DNA of 64,000 nt from Candidatus Neomarinimicrobiota bacterium (GCA_021157965.1 JAGGVO010000004.1:17822-81821); one strand, 5' to 3'. Shown: positions 35,756 to 45,543, counted from the stretch's first letter. Notes: generated from the sequence alone by a model not told the origin. Program-made: numbers and translations.

Positions 35756-36514
35756 TCAAACGCCAACAATCCGTTTTTTATATTCTTTCAGGGCTTCATT
35801 CAGCCTGTCATGAGCCCCGGGATCACCCACGTTATGACTTGGGTGAATATACAATTTTACGCCCCTGTCTGCCAATATTTCTGCAACCGTTGTGATGGTC
35901 ATCCATACAGCCGTGACGAATGCGATTGTAGAAACGGGTCCGATTTTGTCCGGATGGTTTTTCAGCGGGACGGTTGCATCTTCACCGGGGGCACAGGAAT
36001 CAACTACAATATCCGCCAATTCAAACATGGTTTTTCCGCAGGAATGTTTGGTTGTCCGTCCTTCAGCCGCTTTTTGTGCTCCATAGACAATCAGTTTCAT
36101 TCCCTTCTCCTTGGCTTTCAGGGCAACATCAATGTTCACGGCATTCACGCCGGAATGGGAAAATATCCACATGCAATCCCGTGAATCAAAATTGTAGCCT
36201 TCCATGATCTGGGTGCCGTAACCTTCCACCCGTTCCAGAAAAACAAATTGGTGTACACCCATATCTCCCACAATATGGGTAAAAAAGGAGAGAGGAAGTT
36301 CAATAATGGGATGGAATCCCACAAATCCTCCGATACGGGGGTACATTTCCTCGATGGGCAGGGTTGCATGCCCACATCCGAATGTGTGGACCCAACGTCC
36401 TGCTTCGATGGTATCGGCCATGGCTTCGGCTGCTTTCCGGATGGCATCCATCTGGGTATTCTCAATAGCATTCATCACTTCATACGCATTTTTTAACCAT
36501 TCTTTTGCTAACAT
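35756..36514 (-). CDS. SIS-domain sugar-phosphate binding protein (UPF0309-like)
   Basis: I start it at ATG 36514, one base after the transporter stop, with AAGGAA upstream. The 252-residue protein has a SIS fold: HTFGCGHATLPIEEMYPRIGG near residue 45-65, and IFSHSGVNAVNIDVALKAKEKG (Ser-rich phosphosugar loop, SHSG). It resembles UPF0309 proteins, which bind phosphosugars. In this amino-sugar context it could act on GlcN-6-P or a relative, perhaps replacing NagB, which is absent. Reaction unproven. Confidence 0.8.
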   Translation of the reverse strand: MLAKEWLKNAYEVMNAIENTQMDAIRKAAEAMADTIEAGRWVHTFGCGHATLPIEEMYPRIGGFVGFHPIIELPLSFFTHIVGDMGVHQFVFLERVEGYGTQIMEGYNFDSRDCMWIFSHSGVNAVNIDVALKAKEKGMKLIVYGAQKAAEGRTTKHSCGKTMFELADIVVDSCAPGEDATVPLKNHPDKIGPVSTIAFVTAVWMTITTVAEILADRGVKLYIHPSHNVGDPGAHDRLNEALKEYKKRIVGV

Positions 36515-36515
36515 A

Positions 36516-37697
36516 TCACTGTTCCTTTTTTGTTTGAACGTTAAAAATTCCAATGGCAAGACCAAACATGATGATCACACTGAGTATCAGCATGAGCGGA
36601 TAATAAGTAAGTCCGAAAGAATTGGTGAGTATTCCAGTCAAATAATTCAGAAGGATGTTTCCCAACAGGGCAATTACCAGGACAAAACTGAAAGCGGATC
36701 CGCTTAATTCGGGATACCGTTCGCCTACTTTCGCCAAGATTACCGGAAATCCGGCAGAAAACCCCAGTCCTAACAGAATCAGTGAAAAAGCAGCCGTAAC
36801 TGCCGGGGCAGAATAGAGTATGGCCGATCCGGTAAACTGAAGTCCGATACTGCCGAAGAGAATAAGGGTAAAACAAATATAGAGAACTTTCACCGGGGAT
36901 AATTTCCGGAGGGCCCAGCCCAGGATCAGCCGTCCGGCGGTAATGGATGCCACCAGAAAGGTGAGAAACATAACGGCATTTGTCCGGGAAAGTCCTACCT
37001 GATCATGAGTCAGATATGCAGCAGACCAGTTATTGGCCATGCCTTCCAAAGCACTTTCAAAAAACAGAATAAATCCCAACCCGATCAGAATACCATCCCT
37101 GAAAAAGGATTTCAGCCGGGATACGGGAAGTTTATCCGTGTGTTTAGGCGGGGGAAAGGGGATGATCAGAAAGTAGATGACAGGAATGATGAGAAAGAGT
37201 GCCACAAAGCGGATGATCTGTGCGAGACTCCAAATTTTCATCAGGAGGCCGGTTAATAAAGGCATCCCCAGAGCTCCGATTCCATAAAAGACACCCAAAA
37301 GGCTCAAGGCAGAACTTTTATTTTCTGTGTTGATATCGGAAACCATGGCATTGGTCCCTCCGTTGATGGCACCGCCGCCCAATCCGATAAGAAAGAATGC
37401 TGCCTGGACAGGTAAAAGAGTTTCCGTGGCAACCATCATCCAAAACCCTGCAGATACCAGAAGGGTGCTGATGATCAGCAGATACTTATATCCGAAGCGG
37501 TCGGCAAAGGGACCAAAAACAAGGCTTCCCAAAAGGATACCGGCCGGCAATAAGGCAGCCAGGCTTCCCAGTTGAGCATTTGTCAGACCGAATTGTTCAG
37601 ATAGAAAGGTATTCACCGTTCCTAAGGATATCATCACAATACCAAATAGAAGCATTCCCGCATACGCTGCCAGAATTTGCAGCATGGATTTTTTCAT
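36516..37697 (-). CDS. Major facilitator superfamily sugar transporter
   Basis: A 393-residue inner-membrane transporter with twelve predicted helices. The loop FGPFADRFGYKYLL is the MFS signature between helices 2 and 3, repeated less clearly in the second half. The sequence pattern (GGAINGGTNAMVSDI) resembles the FHS branch that contains FucP and the GlcNAc permease NagP. It overlaps the ROK stop by four bases (ATGA), so it is likely to carry the sugar this kinase uses. Confidence 0.85.
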   Translation of the reverse strand: MKKSMLQILAAYAGMLLFGIVMISLGTVNTFLSEQFGLTNAQLGSLAALLPAGILLGSLVFGPFADRFGYKYLLIISTLLVSAGFWMMVATETLLPVQAAFFLIGLGGGAINGGTNAMVSDINTENKSSALSLLGVFYGIGALGMPLLTGLLMKIWSLAQIIRFVALFLIIPVIYFLIIPFPPPKHTDKLPVSRLKSFFRDGILIGLGFILFFESALEGMANNWSAAYLTHDQVGLSRTNAVMFLTFLVASITAGRLILGWALRKLSPVKVLYICFTLILFGSIGLQFTGSAILYSAPAVTAAFSLILLGLGFSAGFPVILAKVGERYPELSGSAFSFVLVIALLGNILLNYLTGILTNSFGLTYYPLMLILSVIIMFGLAIGIFNVQTKKEQ

Positions 37698-38662
37698 GAT
37701 TGGTTCTCCTTTATGTTTTTATCAAAGGGGAGGGCAGCAGCACCATATAAGGCTGCATTTCCCTCCAGGGCGGAAGCTTTGAGTGTAACCTGCTGAATGG
37801 CAATGGGTTGTGCCCACTTTTTTGCTTCCTTTAAAATATCCGGCAGAAAGCGGACAGCGGGGCCGAAAACCCCGCCGCCGAAAATGATGATTTCCGGATT
37901 GAAAAGGCTTACGTAATTGGCAACTGCCATCCCCCAGAGTTCTATGGCCTGATTCAGAACAAAGCGGCTTAGTGAATCACCGGAATCATAGTGTGCAAAG
38001 ATATCCTCTGATTTGGGCGGAGCGTCCTGATATCTGAAATATCCCTGATATTCCGGATTTTTTTCCATGTATTCTTTGCCGCTTCGTGAAAGTCCGTCTC
38101 CCGAAGCGTAGTATTCAAAACATCCCATCGCTTTGAATTTATCCTTGTAAGGACGTTCCAGAGCCATCCAGCCGGTTGCGCCTGATATGGCACTAAAACC
38201 GCTTAATACGTGACCATCCACCATGATGCCTGCACCAATACCTGTTCCAACAGTGATAAATACAGCATTGCGGGTTCCGGCGGCATTCCCGTGCATTGCC
38301 TCTCCCCGAAGACAACATGTCCTGTCGCCATCGGCAAAAACCGGGGTATCTTTCAAAGCCGGATATTTTTTTAACAGAGATACCAGGGGAAGTTCATCCC
38401 ATCCGGGGATATTGGGAGCCCATACTGTTTCCCGGTATGGACCTGCAATACCGGGAACGCAAACACCTACGCCGGCCAGATCACCATCTTTTATATTGAT
38501 ACGATCTGTCAGTCGCTGAATGGTCTGCCTGATAAGGTCCACAACTTCTTCACCAGAGCGACCGGCCAGCAATTCATAATGTTCGGACAGTATTTTTCCC
38601 TCTTCGTCTATCAGGGCGCCTTTGACTTTTGTCCCCCCCAGATCAACGCCAATGGATTTCAT
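37694..38662 (-). CDS. ROK family sugar kinase lacking the zinc motif
   Basis: A 322-residue ROK protein, first gene of the ROK-MFS-SIS unit. The phosphate loop VDLGGTKVKGALID is intact (residues 5-18) and the catalytic Asp lies in FADGDRTCCLRGE, followed by VGTGIGAGIMVDG. The sugar/zinc region usually reads GExGH ... CxCGxxGCxE; here it reads GATGWMALE ... GCFEYYASG, losing the Glu, the zinc His and all but one Cys. It still keeps the last Glu. A kinase for an amino sugar or another hexose is likely. Confidence 0.85.
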   Translation of the reverse strand: MKSIGVDLGGTKVKGALIDEEGKILSEHYELLAGRSGEEVVDLIRQTIQRLTDRINIKDGDLAGVGVCVPGIAGPYRETVWAPNIPGWDELPLVSLLKKYPALKDTPVFADGDRTCCLRGEAMHGNAAGTRNAVFITVGTGIGAGIMVDGHVLSGFSAISGATGWMALERPYKDKFKAMGCFEYYASGDGLSRSGKEYMEKNPEYQGYFRYQDAPPKSEDIFAHYDSGDSLSRFVLNQAIELWGMAVANYVSLFNPEIIIFGGGVFGPAVRFLPDILKEAKKWAQPIAIQQVTLKASALEGNAALYGAAALPFDKNIKENQS

Positions 38663-39013
38663 TATTTCCCTTTCTCTGAATCTTCAGATTAACGATAAAA
38701 CTCTCCGGAAACTTCCGGACCCCGCAACTTTTTTAAACCGGAAAGGATAAGTAAGTGTTTTTGTTTCTCGGAATTAACACAGGGTCTATGAAAATTCCGT
38801 TAAAGCTAAATTATTCACAATGCCCCAATCTGTCAAGTAAAATGTCCCTGCCGATCCTTACGGTTTTGCTGACGAATAAAATTGTGTGGAAAGGATGGAC
38901 TGATGGTTATATATTCAACGGCAATCTTCAGTTAATGATTTTCCATCGTCCTGAAACGGGTTCAGTGCTATTTGAGCCATTTCGTAAATAATGTTAAAAA
39001 AAGAGGGTTTCTC
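38663..39013. other. Divergent intergenic region between ROK operon and GH9 gene
   Basis: About 350 bases without a convincing gene; a 78-codon plus-strand frame at 38755-38991 has no ribosome site or similarity I recognise. It holds the minus-strand promoter at 38808-38836. A TATATT box at 38910-38915 could serve the GH9 gene but its -35 is poor. GAGGG lies seven bases before the GH9 ATG. Confidence 0.5.
38808..38836 (-). promoter_or_regulatory. Promoter of the ROK-MFS-SIS operon
   Basis: On the minus strand TTGACA (38836-38831) is followed at 17 bases by TAATTT (38813-38808) or at 15 bases by AATAAT (38815-38810). The -35 is perfect consensus. It continues as TTGACAGATTGGGG, nearly the same as the promoter ahead of the TonB receptor gene. 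Confidence 0.5.
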
Positions 39014-40822
39014 ATGAAACGCATATTACATCTTTCTTTGATGCTTGCCATATTTCTGGTGAGCCTGAAGGGGGCTTCAGGGCCTGAGGTTTATTTTCGG
39101 ATTAATCAACTGGGATATCATGCGGAAGGGTTAAAGACTGCCATCCTCTTTTCGAAAGAAGATTTGTCGGGGCGGGCGGTGGAAATCAAAACGAAAAAGC
39201 TTTTTCAGAAAACAGTATTAAAAAGACAAGTAACGGAAAATAAAGGGGCTTTTGGACAATTTCCTTTTCATTACAGAATAGATTTTTCCACGCTGCAGGA
39301 ACCGGGAGAATATTGGATTGAACTGGCAGGGACGGATATTCGCTCCCATACATTTTCCATAAAGGAATCGGGGATCTATTCAGAAGCCCGTGAAAAGATG
39401 CTGGGATATATCCGACAGCAGCGATGCGGGTATAATCCTTTTCTGGATGAAGTCTGCCACACAAAAGACGGGCGGACTGCCTACGGTCCTATGTCGGACG
39501 GGACCTTTGTTTATGTCTTTGGCGGCTGGCACGACGCGGCAGACCTTTTGCAGTACATGATGACCAGCGGCAATACGATTGGCAGACTCTTACTGGCCTA
39601 TAGTGAAACAGAGGTCCGGTTTAATGATAAGGTAAACGCTTTGGGACAGCCTTTTCCGAACGGTATTCCGGATATACTTGATGAAGCGAAGTGGGGGTTG
39701 GACTGGATGCTGAGAATGCACCCCGAACCGGATCAACTTTTTCATCAGATTGCCGATGACCGGGATCATATCGGTTTTAAGTATCCATACAAGGATTCAT
39801 CGGATTACGGGTGGGGACCCGAGAGTTACCGGGTTGTCTATTATGCCACCGGCAAGCCCCAGGGACTGGGGAGATTTATCAATACTTCCACGGGACTGGC
39901 AAATTTAGCAGGCCGGTATGCTGCTGTTATGGCCAGGGCGGCCCGTATCTGGAAAGAAGACCTGAATCAGCCGGGGCAGGCTGAGATATTTTTAAAAGCC
40001 GGAAAAGAAGTCTACCTCATGGGGCAAAAACAACCCGGCAGCCAGGAAGGAGTACCCCATAAGGCCGGCTATCGCTATCATGAAAGCACATGGGCCGACG
40101 ATATGGAATGGGGCGCTGCAGAATTGTACCTGACAACCGGGGATTCCACTTATCTTGAAGAAGCGAAGAATTATGCCCTGCAGGCGGGAACCGACTCCTG
40201 GTTTGGAAAGGATACAGCCCGGCATTATGAATACTACCCATTCATGAATGTGGGCCATTATGTGCTTCACGGATGTGTTGATGAGGGTTTTCAGGATATT
40301 CTGGAGGATTTTTACCGCAAAGAACTAAGTGCGGTTCATAAGCGTGCGGAAATGTACCCCTGGAATGTGGGACACCCATTTATCTGGTGCTCCAATAATC
40401 TGGCCTCAGCATTGGTTGTTGAATCCATCCTGTATGAACGGATGACCGGTGACACACGGTTTCGTCAACTGGCGGCCGATACACGGGACTGGATATTCGG
40501 GAAAAATCCCTGGGGGGTGAGTCAGGTGATTGATGTAGGAATTGTCACGCCACAGAATGCACATGGTTCCATGTTAAGCCTGGAAGGAATTAAAACACCG
40601 GGCGGACTCCTGGATGGACCTCTCTATTTATCTACCCATAAATTGCATCACGCATATATCCAAATACCGGATGAGGAGCCCTATAAAGACTTTCAGAGTA
40701 AGATAGTGGTATACCATGACCTGATTGGGGATTATGCCACGAACGAACCGACTCTTGACGGAACGGCTGAAGCATTATTCATGATCTGCCTCTCGGATGA
40801 GGGAGGCGGAGTGAGGGAATGA
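39014..40822 (+). CDS. Glycoside hydrolase family 9 enzyme, secreted
   Basis: I start it at ATG 39014, with GAGGG upstream, giving a clear signal peptide (residues 4-22). The 602-residue protein has an Ig-like CelD_N domain (residues 26-125; INQLGYHAEGLKTAIL) and a GH9 (alpha/alpha)6 domain. The catalytic base Asp residues lie in GGWHDAADLLQYM and the acid Glu in DYATNEPTLDGTAEAL. No carbohydrate-binding or anchoring module is present. GH9 includes cellulases and also exo-glucosaminidases of chitin loci; the NagA/NagX context favours an amino-sugar substrate, but this is inference. Confidence 0.88.
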   Translation: MKRILHLSLMLAIFLVSLKGASGPEVYFRINQLGYHAEGLKTAILFSKEDLSGRAVEIKTKKLFQKTVLKRQVTENKGAFGQFPFHYRIDFSTLQEPGEYWIELAGTDIRSHTFSIKESGIYSEAREKMLGYIRQQRCGYNPFLDEVCHTKDGRTAYGPMSDGTFVYVFGGWHDAADLLQYMMTSGNTIGRLLLAYSETEVRFNDKVNALGQPFPNGIPDILDEAKWGLDWMLRMHPEPDQLFHQIADDRDHIGFKYPYKDSSDYGWGPESYRVVYYATGKPQGLGRFINTSTGLANLAGRYAAVMARAARIWKEDLNQPGQAEIFLKAGKEVYLMGQKQPGSQEGVPHKAGYRYHESTWADDMEWGAAELYLTTGDSTYLEEAKNYALQAGTDSWFGKDTARHYEYYPFMNVGHYVLHGCVDEGFQDILEDFYRKELSAVHKRAEMYPWNVGHPFIWCSNNLASALVVESILYERMTGDTRFRQLAADTRDWIFGKNPWGVSQVIDVGIVTPQNAHGSMLSLEGIKTPGGLLDGPLYLSTHKLHHAYIQIPDEEPYKDFQSKIVVYHDLIGDYATNEPTLDGTAEALFMICLSDEGGGVRE

Positions 40823-41060
40823 TGGAGAAAGGGGGAGACGGTGAGTTGAGGAGAAAGATTGCACCGGATTTAAGTCCGGAGAGATAAGAGTACGAAAGCA
40901 CGAAGAGATAAAAACACAATATATTAAAAATAATATAAACTTGCATTTGATTGCGGTCGGGATTATTTTATCCCCGGGGGGATATACGTATAAACATCTT
41001 CCTATATAGTGAGATAAGAATTTTATAAATGCCTGTGTTCTAACCCAACCCGCAACCCTC
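40823..41060. other. Intergenic region, convergent genes
   Basis: About 240 bases between the GH9 gene and the converging ROK gene. It is AT-rich in the middle and holds a compact GC palindrome (TATCCCCGGGGGGATA at about 40969-40984) without a T-run. I see no gene and no standard terminator. Confidence 0.4.
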
Positions 41061-42038
41061 TCAACGTTTTAACGTCTCATCTTCCATACTCTCAATAAAT
41101 GCCAGTCGGGCGGCACCGATAAGGCTTCCTGACCCGCCCAGGGTAGTCGGTTCCAGACTGACACTTTTCAGGCAGTAAGGTTGGGACCATTTGGCCATTT
41201 CCTCCCGGATGCGGCTGATAAACTGGGTAGCTGGCCCAAAAAGGCTCCCACCGATGATGACTTTCTCAGGGTTCAGCAGACTGATCATATTGGCAATTGC
41301 CATTCCCCAGAACTGTATAGCCTGGTTTATGATGCTGATGGCTATAGTATCCCGTTCCTTGTAGGCATTGAAAACATCCTGCATATTGAATTGTTCACCT
41401 TTGGATAAAAGGACTCCTTCATAGCCTGGAGCATTGTTGATGAGATCTTTGGCAATTTTCACGAGTCCGTTCCCCGAGGCATGATATTCGAGGAATCCCC
41501 TTGTCCGGTATTCGGGATGAAAAGAAGGAGACAGGGCAGTCCACCCTGCGGCCCCGGCAATATGATCATTGCCCCGGAGGATTTGTCCGTCCACGAGCAA
41601 TCCGGCATAAATGCCGGCACCAATGTGCAGGTAAACCAGGTTTTTGATGCCCTTGGCATTCCCCTGCCAGGTTTCCCCTAAGATGCAACAACATCGGTCC
41701 GCCATAATGTGAATGGAAGTTTTTGGAGGAAAAAGGTCAATCAACTTTTCCCGAATAGGAAATTTGCGCCATCCGGGAATATTGGGTGCCCAGATTTCTC
41801 CGCTAACATCATTATAGATACCGGGGACCGAGATACCGGCATAACGGATTGCAATTCCGGCTTCCCTGGCCTGCTCATAAACAATAGCAATCTGATCCCC
41901 GATGCAAGACAAAACCTGAAGTCCTGTCCGTTCGGAATAATGCTTTTTCCGCCTGAAATACCATTTCCCCTCTTTGTTGACAACAGAGACGGATACGGCA
42001 TCTGAACGGATGTCCACAGCCAAAACATGGTCAATCAT
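41061..42038 (-). CDS. ROK family protein with altered phosphate loop and no zinc motif
   Basis: The ATG at 42038 with AGGA upstream is chosen over a TTG two codons earlier. The 325-residue product is a close relative of the ROK at 37694-38662. The catalytic Asp remains (IMADRCCCILGE). The phosphate-1 loop, DLGGTK in the other copy, reads DIRSDAVSVSV, and the zinc/sugar region reads GAAGWTALS ... GFLEYHASG with no Cys. It may be a weak kinase, a kinase with changed nucleotide binding, or a sugar sensor. No helix-turn-helix is present, so it is not a typical ROK repressor. Confidence 0.75.
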   Translation of the reverse strand: MIDHVLAVDIRSDAVSVSVVNKEGKWYFRRKKHYSERTGLQVLSCIGDQIAIVYEQAREAGIAIRYAGISVPGIYNDVSGEIWAPNIPGWRKFPIREKLIDLFPPKTSIHIMADRCCCILGETWQGNAKGIKNLVYLHIGAGIYAGLLVDGQILRGNDHIAGAAGWTALSPSFHPEYRTRGFLEYHASGNGLVKIAKDLINNAPGYEGVLLSKGEQFNMQDVFNAYKERDTIAISIINQAIQFWGMAIANMISLLNPEKVIIGGSLFGPATQFISRIREEMAKWSQPYCLKSVSLEPTTLGGSGSLIGAARLAFIESMEDETLKR

Positions 42039-42375
42039 GATCAATCCTGAATTTGTGCGTCAAGGTAGGACTTAACAGCGAATTAATCAATTATTATTTA
42101 TGAAGAGAACCGTGGATATCCGACATGGAAAAAATAATTCAACGGCTTTTAAAATTAGCTGTTGACACAATGGGGAAATCCAAGTATCTTAAATAAGATC
42201 AGCTTCAATCCTTTTGTTGCCGGTCACAATTCAAAAAAATCCAACTAAACACACAGATAGTACCGGAAAACGCAACTTTGCTGTCTGGAAATGTTTCAGG
42301 GCCATTATCATGTAACTGAAGATTGCATGAGATGTGATCATTGACAATAAATAATCAATGAGAATTGGAGTATGT
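42039..42375. other. Intergenic region upstream of the TonB receptor
   Basis: About 340 bases between the divergent ROK gene and the TonB-dependent receptor. It contains a good plus-strand promoter at 42162-42190, leaving a 5' leader of about 180 bases that could carry regulation. I do not recognise a riboswitch. TTGGAG lies five bases before the receptor ATG. Confidence 0.5.
42162..42190 (+). promoter_or_regulatory. Sigma-70 promoter of the TonB receptor operon
   Basis: TTGACA (42162-42167), exactly 17 bases, then TATCTT (42185-42190). The -35 is consensus and the -10 matches four of six. The segment TTGACACAATGGGG resembles the start of the ROK operon promoter (12 of 14 positions). Confidence 0.6.
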
Positions 42376-45300
42376 ATGAAACGTAAAAGTCGTAGTACAG
42401 TGTACCTGTTTCTGTTTGGTATCTTCCTTGCCGGTATTTTACATGCCGCATCGGGTAAGATAACAGGCAGGGTGTATGACAGACAGACGGGTGAACCCTT
42501 GCCGGGCGTCAATGTGATAATAACCCATCAGGAACTCAATGATAAGATGGTTCCACTGGATGATGTTCTCGGAGCAGCATCAGGGGAAGATGGCATCTAT
42601 TTTATCCTGAATGTCCCCCCCGGGACCTATACGATTTCGGCCCGAATGGTCGGGTATACCGAATTGAAAAAAGAGGGTGTCCGGGTAAATATGGACAGGA
42701 CCATCACGGTTGATTTTCCTCTGGACCAGACGGTTCTGGAAATGCAATCGGTAACGGTCATGGCCGAGAGGGACGTGGTCCGGGCTGATGTGGCTTCCAG
42801 TCAGGAAATTGTGGATGCCGACAGGATTGACGCCATGCCGGTCATGCGGATGGATGAATTTATCGGCAGTATGAAAGGAATTGAATTGGTTGCCGGTGAT
42901 GAAGGAACCGGCCTGAGTATTCGGGGTGGTGATATTCGCGAGACAGATGTTCAGATTGACGGCATCAGTTCCCGGGATCCCCGGTCCGGTAATGCCTATC
43001 TCGCCATTAACGCCTCTTCTGTGGAGGAAATGCAGGTGATGACCGGGGGATTTGAGGCTAAATACGGTGGTTTCCGAAGCGGACTCGTAAATATTGTGAC
43101 GAAAGATGGCTCGCGGGAACGCTATTCCTTTGCCGGGAATTTTAATTACACCCCGGCAGGCCAAAAACGTTACTTTGGTCAAAACCCGTGGGATGAGGAT
43201 TTTCTGATTTACCGGATTTTTGCCGATACAACTGAAAACGGATGGGCGTATATCGGTACACGGAATGACACCAGTGGACTCATCCCCAATGAATTTCAAT
43301 CCTTCAGAGGTTGGGATAACACCCGGGAAGGACGAGCTAATTATGAGATTATCGGATTGGATGCCAAACTGACACCGGAACAAAAACGTCAGTTGTGGCT
43401 TCTCCAGCATCCGACCAATGAAATTTACAACAAGCCGGACTTCTATATGGAAGGAACCTTAACCGGACCTGTCCCGGGTGCCTGGATTCCTTTTCTGGGA
43501 GAAATTTTTGAACGGTCAACGTTTATGCTGGCCGGAAAATATGAACAATCCCAGTTTGCTTATCCTTTAGGTCCCCGGGATGCATACCGGGACTGGAACA
43601 CTCATCTCAAAATTACTACCCGGTTGACGGAAAAAACGAAAATCTCTGTGAATGCCATGTATGCGCGGGTGGAAAGTAACAGCAGCAGCAGACCATCTAC
43701 AGCCGGCGGCGTGCTGCAGGATAATACTCTCAGATATGGTTTTCTTAATAACAATAACCAGTCCACGTATCAACAGGCCCGGATTCTGGGTGGCAATCTG
43801 GAGAATATGTTTAACCGGAGTCGTCTGATGTATATTGATCAGGACTGGTTCCTCGGTGGTTTTAAAATCAACCATACCCTCTCTCCCCGGGCTTTCTTTA
43901 CTCTCGAAGCCCAGGCTACCTATCAGGACCACAATGTGTACAGTATGAGTGCCGATACCTCTCTGAACAAATCCTGGGTTAAACTGGATTCGGGACTGTA
44001 TATCCTGAATTATCCCAAAATCGGTACTCCTTATGCTTCCACAAACTGGGGTAAAGATATTACGGACTATTTCTGGATTTATGGCGGCTTGCAGAATGTG
44101 GATTCGTCTTATTCCGTCAACTCATCGTTAAAAGGTGATCTGAAAGTACAAATCGGCAGAAACCATGAGGTGGAAACAGGGTTCGTTTTCAACTATACCC
44201 ATTCTAAAGTCTATGCCGGAACCTGGCTCCAGTCTAAAAAAATGTTTACTCCGGATACCTGGCAGTACTATACCATTAATCCCATTGAAGCAGCCTTGTA
44301 TATTCAGGATAAAATGGAATTTGAGGGACTGATCGCCATGATCGGACTCAGGGGGGATTATTTTAACCCCATGCGAAAATCCTATAAACTCTCCCATCCC
44401 TTTGATTCCCATTATGCTGCATTTTATAACCTTGTGTATGAATATATCCCCGGCGATTGGGGCTCCTTTGAACGATGGAAAGTCTTCAGGGATATGCTGG
44501 AAGAACCGCCCGGATGGCCTACAAAGGGTGTGGAATCTCAGTTCAAACTCTCTCCACGCCTGGGCGTTTCTTACCCCATTGCCGTGGGCAGCAAAATGTA
44601 CTTCAATTACGGACATTTTTATCAAAGACCGTCCTACTCTTTCCTCTATAATCAATCCATTGCCGTGGACTATGCCAACATTCCTTCACCCGGACTCCCC
44701 TTTGGTAAAACGGTGTCCTATGAATTTGGATACGAACAGCAGCTCTTACGACAGTACCTTTTCAATATTGTTCTCTATTACAAAGATGTGAAAAATGATC
44801 CGTTACCCCGGACATATGTGAACTACTGGGAAGATTATGCCATCACCAAATATTTTCCTGATGCCTTTTCCGATGTCAGAGGAATTGAACTCCGTTTTGA
44901 AAAGAATTACGGGAAATGGTTTACCTTCTGGGCTAATTTGGATTATATGCTGAAAAGCTGGGGACAAAGTGGTTTACGTTATGTCTATGAAAACCAGGTG
45001 ACGGCTGGTGAGGCAAGCCGAACAGCCAATATTTCCACAGTGGAATCCTATCCCAAGGCGGATATCAGTCTGACATTTCATTCTCCGGAAAAATTCGGTT
45101 TCCCCATGATGGGTATTTATCCCCTGGGCGGATGGCATCTGAATTTCCGCGGAAACTGGGATGATCGCGGAGAAATTGTTATCAAGCAGGATATGGTTAC
45201 AGGTGAACAGTTTAAGGCGGATGTGGTGGATTATACCAATGTAGACACCAAACTGACCAAAGATATCAATATTAACGGATTGACCTGCGAAATTGGTGTG

Positions 45301-45528
45301 ACGGTCTTTAATCTGCTTAATCAGAAACGCCTCTATATCGGCGGCATGAATACAGCCCAGTATTCCCGGTATCAGGAATCTCTCAAATTTCCCTTTGAAG
45401 AGGGAGAAGAACACGGCGATGATAAATGGGGCGAATGGGATAAGGATCATATCGACACCGGCTGGTTCGATGCACCTATATTCCTGAATCCCCGCCGGAT
45501 TGTGGCTAATATTTCATTCAGTTTTTAA
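42376..45528 (+). CDS. TonB-dependent receptor with carboxypeptidase-like regulatory domain
   Basis: I start it at ATG 42376 (TTGGAG upstream). The 1050-residue outer-membrane protein has a signal peptide, a CarboxypepD_reg-like domain at about 30-120 (GRVYDRQTGEPLPGVNVIIT), a plug domain (about 125-240; LSIRGGDIRETDVQIDGIS) and a 22-strand-type barrel ending in aromatic NISFSF. It is of the type that takes up oligosaccharides or other large ligands in FCB bacteria. No SusD partner follows; instead a large secreted protein and a PorV-like protein do. Confidence 0.9.
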   Translation: MKRKSRSTVYLFLFGIFLAGILHAASGKITGRVYDRQTGEPLPGVNVIITHQELNDKMVPLDDVLGAASGEDGIYFILNVPPGTYTISARMVGYTELKKEGVRVNMDRTITVDFPLDQTVLEMQSVTVMAERDVVRADVASSQEIVDADRIDAMPVMRMDEFIGSMKGIELVAGDEGTGLSIRGGDIRETDVQIDGISSRDPRSGNAYLAINASSVEEMQVMTGGFEAKYGGFRSGLVNIVTKDGSRERYSFAGNFNYTPAGQKRYFGQNPWDEDFLIYRIFADTTENGWAYIGTRNDTSGLIPNEFQSFRGWDNTREGRANYEIIGLDAKLTPEQKRQLWLLQHPTNEIYNKPDFYMEGTLTGPVPGAWIPFLGEIFERSTFMLAGKYEQSQFAYPLGPRDAYRDWNTHLKITTRLTEKTKISVNAMYARVESNSSSRPSTAGGVLQDNTLRYGFLNNNNQSTYQQARILGGNLENMFNRSRLMYIDQDWFLGGFKINHTLSPRAFFTLEAQATYQDHNVYSMSADTSLNKSWVKLDSGLYILNYPKIGTPYASTNWGKDITDYFWIYGGLQNVDSSYSVNSSLKGDLKVQIGRNHEVETGFVFNYTHSKVYAGTWLQSKKMFTPDTWQYYTINPIEAALYIQDKMEFEGLIAMIGLRGDYFNPMRKSYKLSHPFDSHYAAFYNLVYEYIPGDWGSFERWKVFRDMLEEPPGWPTKGVESQFKLSPRLGVSYPIAVGSKMYFNYGHFYQRPSYSFLYNQSIAVDYANIPSPGLPFGKTVSYEFGYEQQLLRQYLFNIVLYYKDVKNDPLPRTYVNYWEDYAITKYFPDAFSDVRGIELRFEKNYGKWFTFWANLDYMLKSWGQSGLRYVYENQVTAGEASRTANISTVESYPKADISLTFHSPEKFGFPMMGIYPLGGWHLNFRGNWDDRGEIVIKQDMVTGEQFKADVVDYTNVDTKLTKDININGLTCEIGVTVFNLLNQKRLYIGGMNTAQYSRYQESLKFPFEEGEEHGDDKWGEWDKDHIDTGWFDAPIFLNPRRIVANISFSF

Positions 45529-45543
45529 ATAATCGGGGGTCAT

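Noticed and set aside
38755..38991. A 78-codon frame in the ROK/GH9 divergent region
   Set aside because: No ribosome site, no similarity, and it runs over the promoter of the ROK operon.
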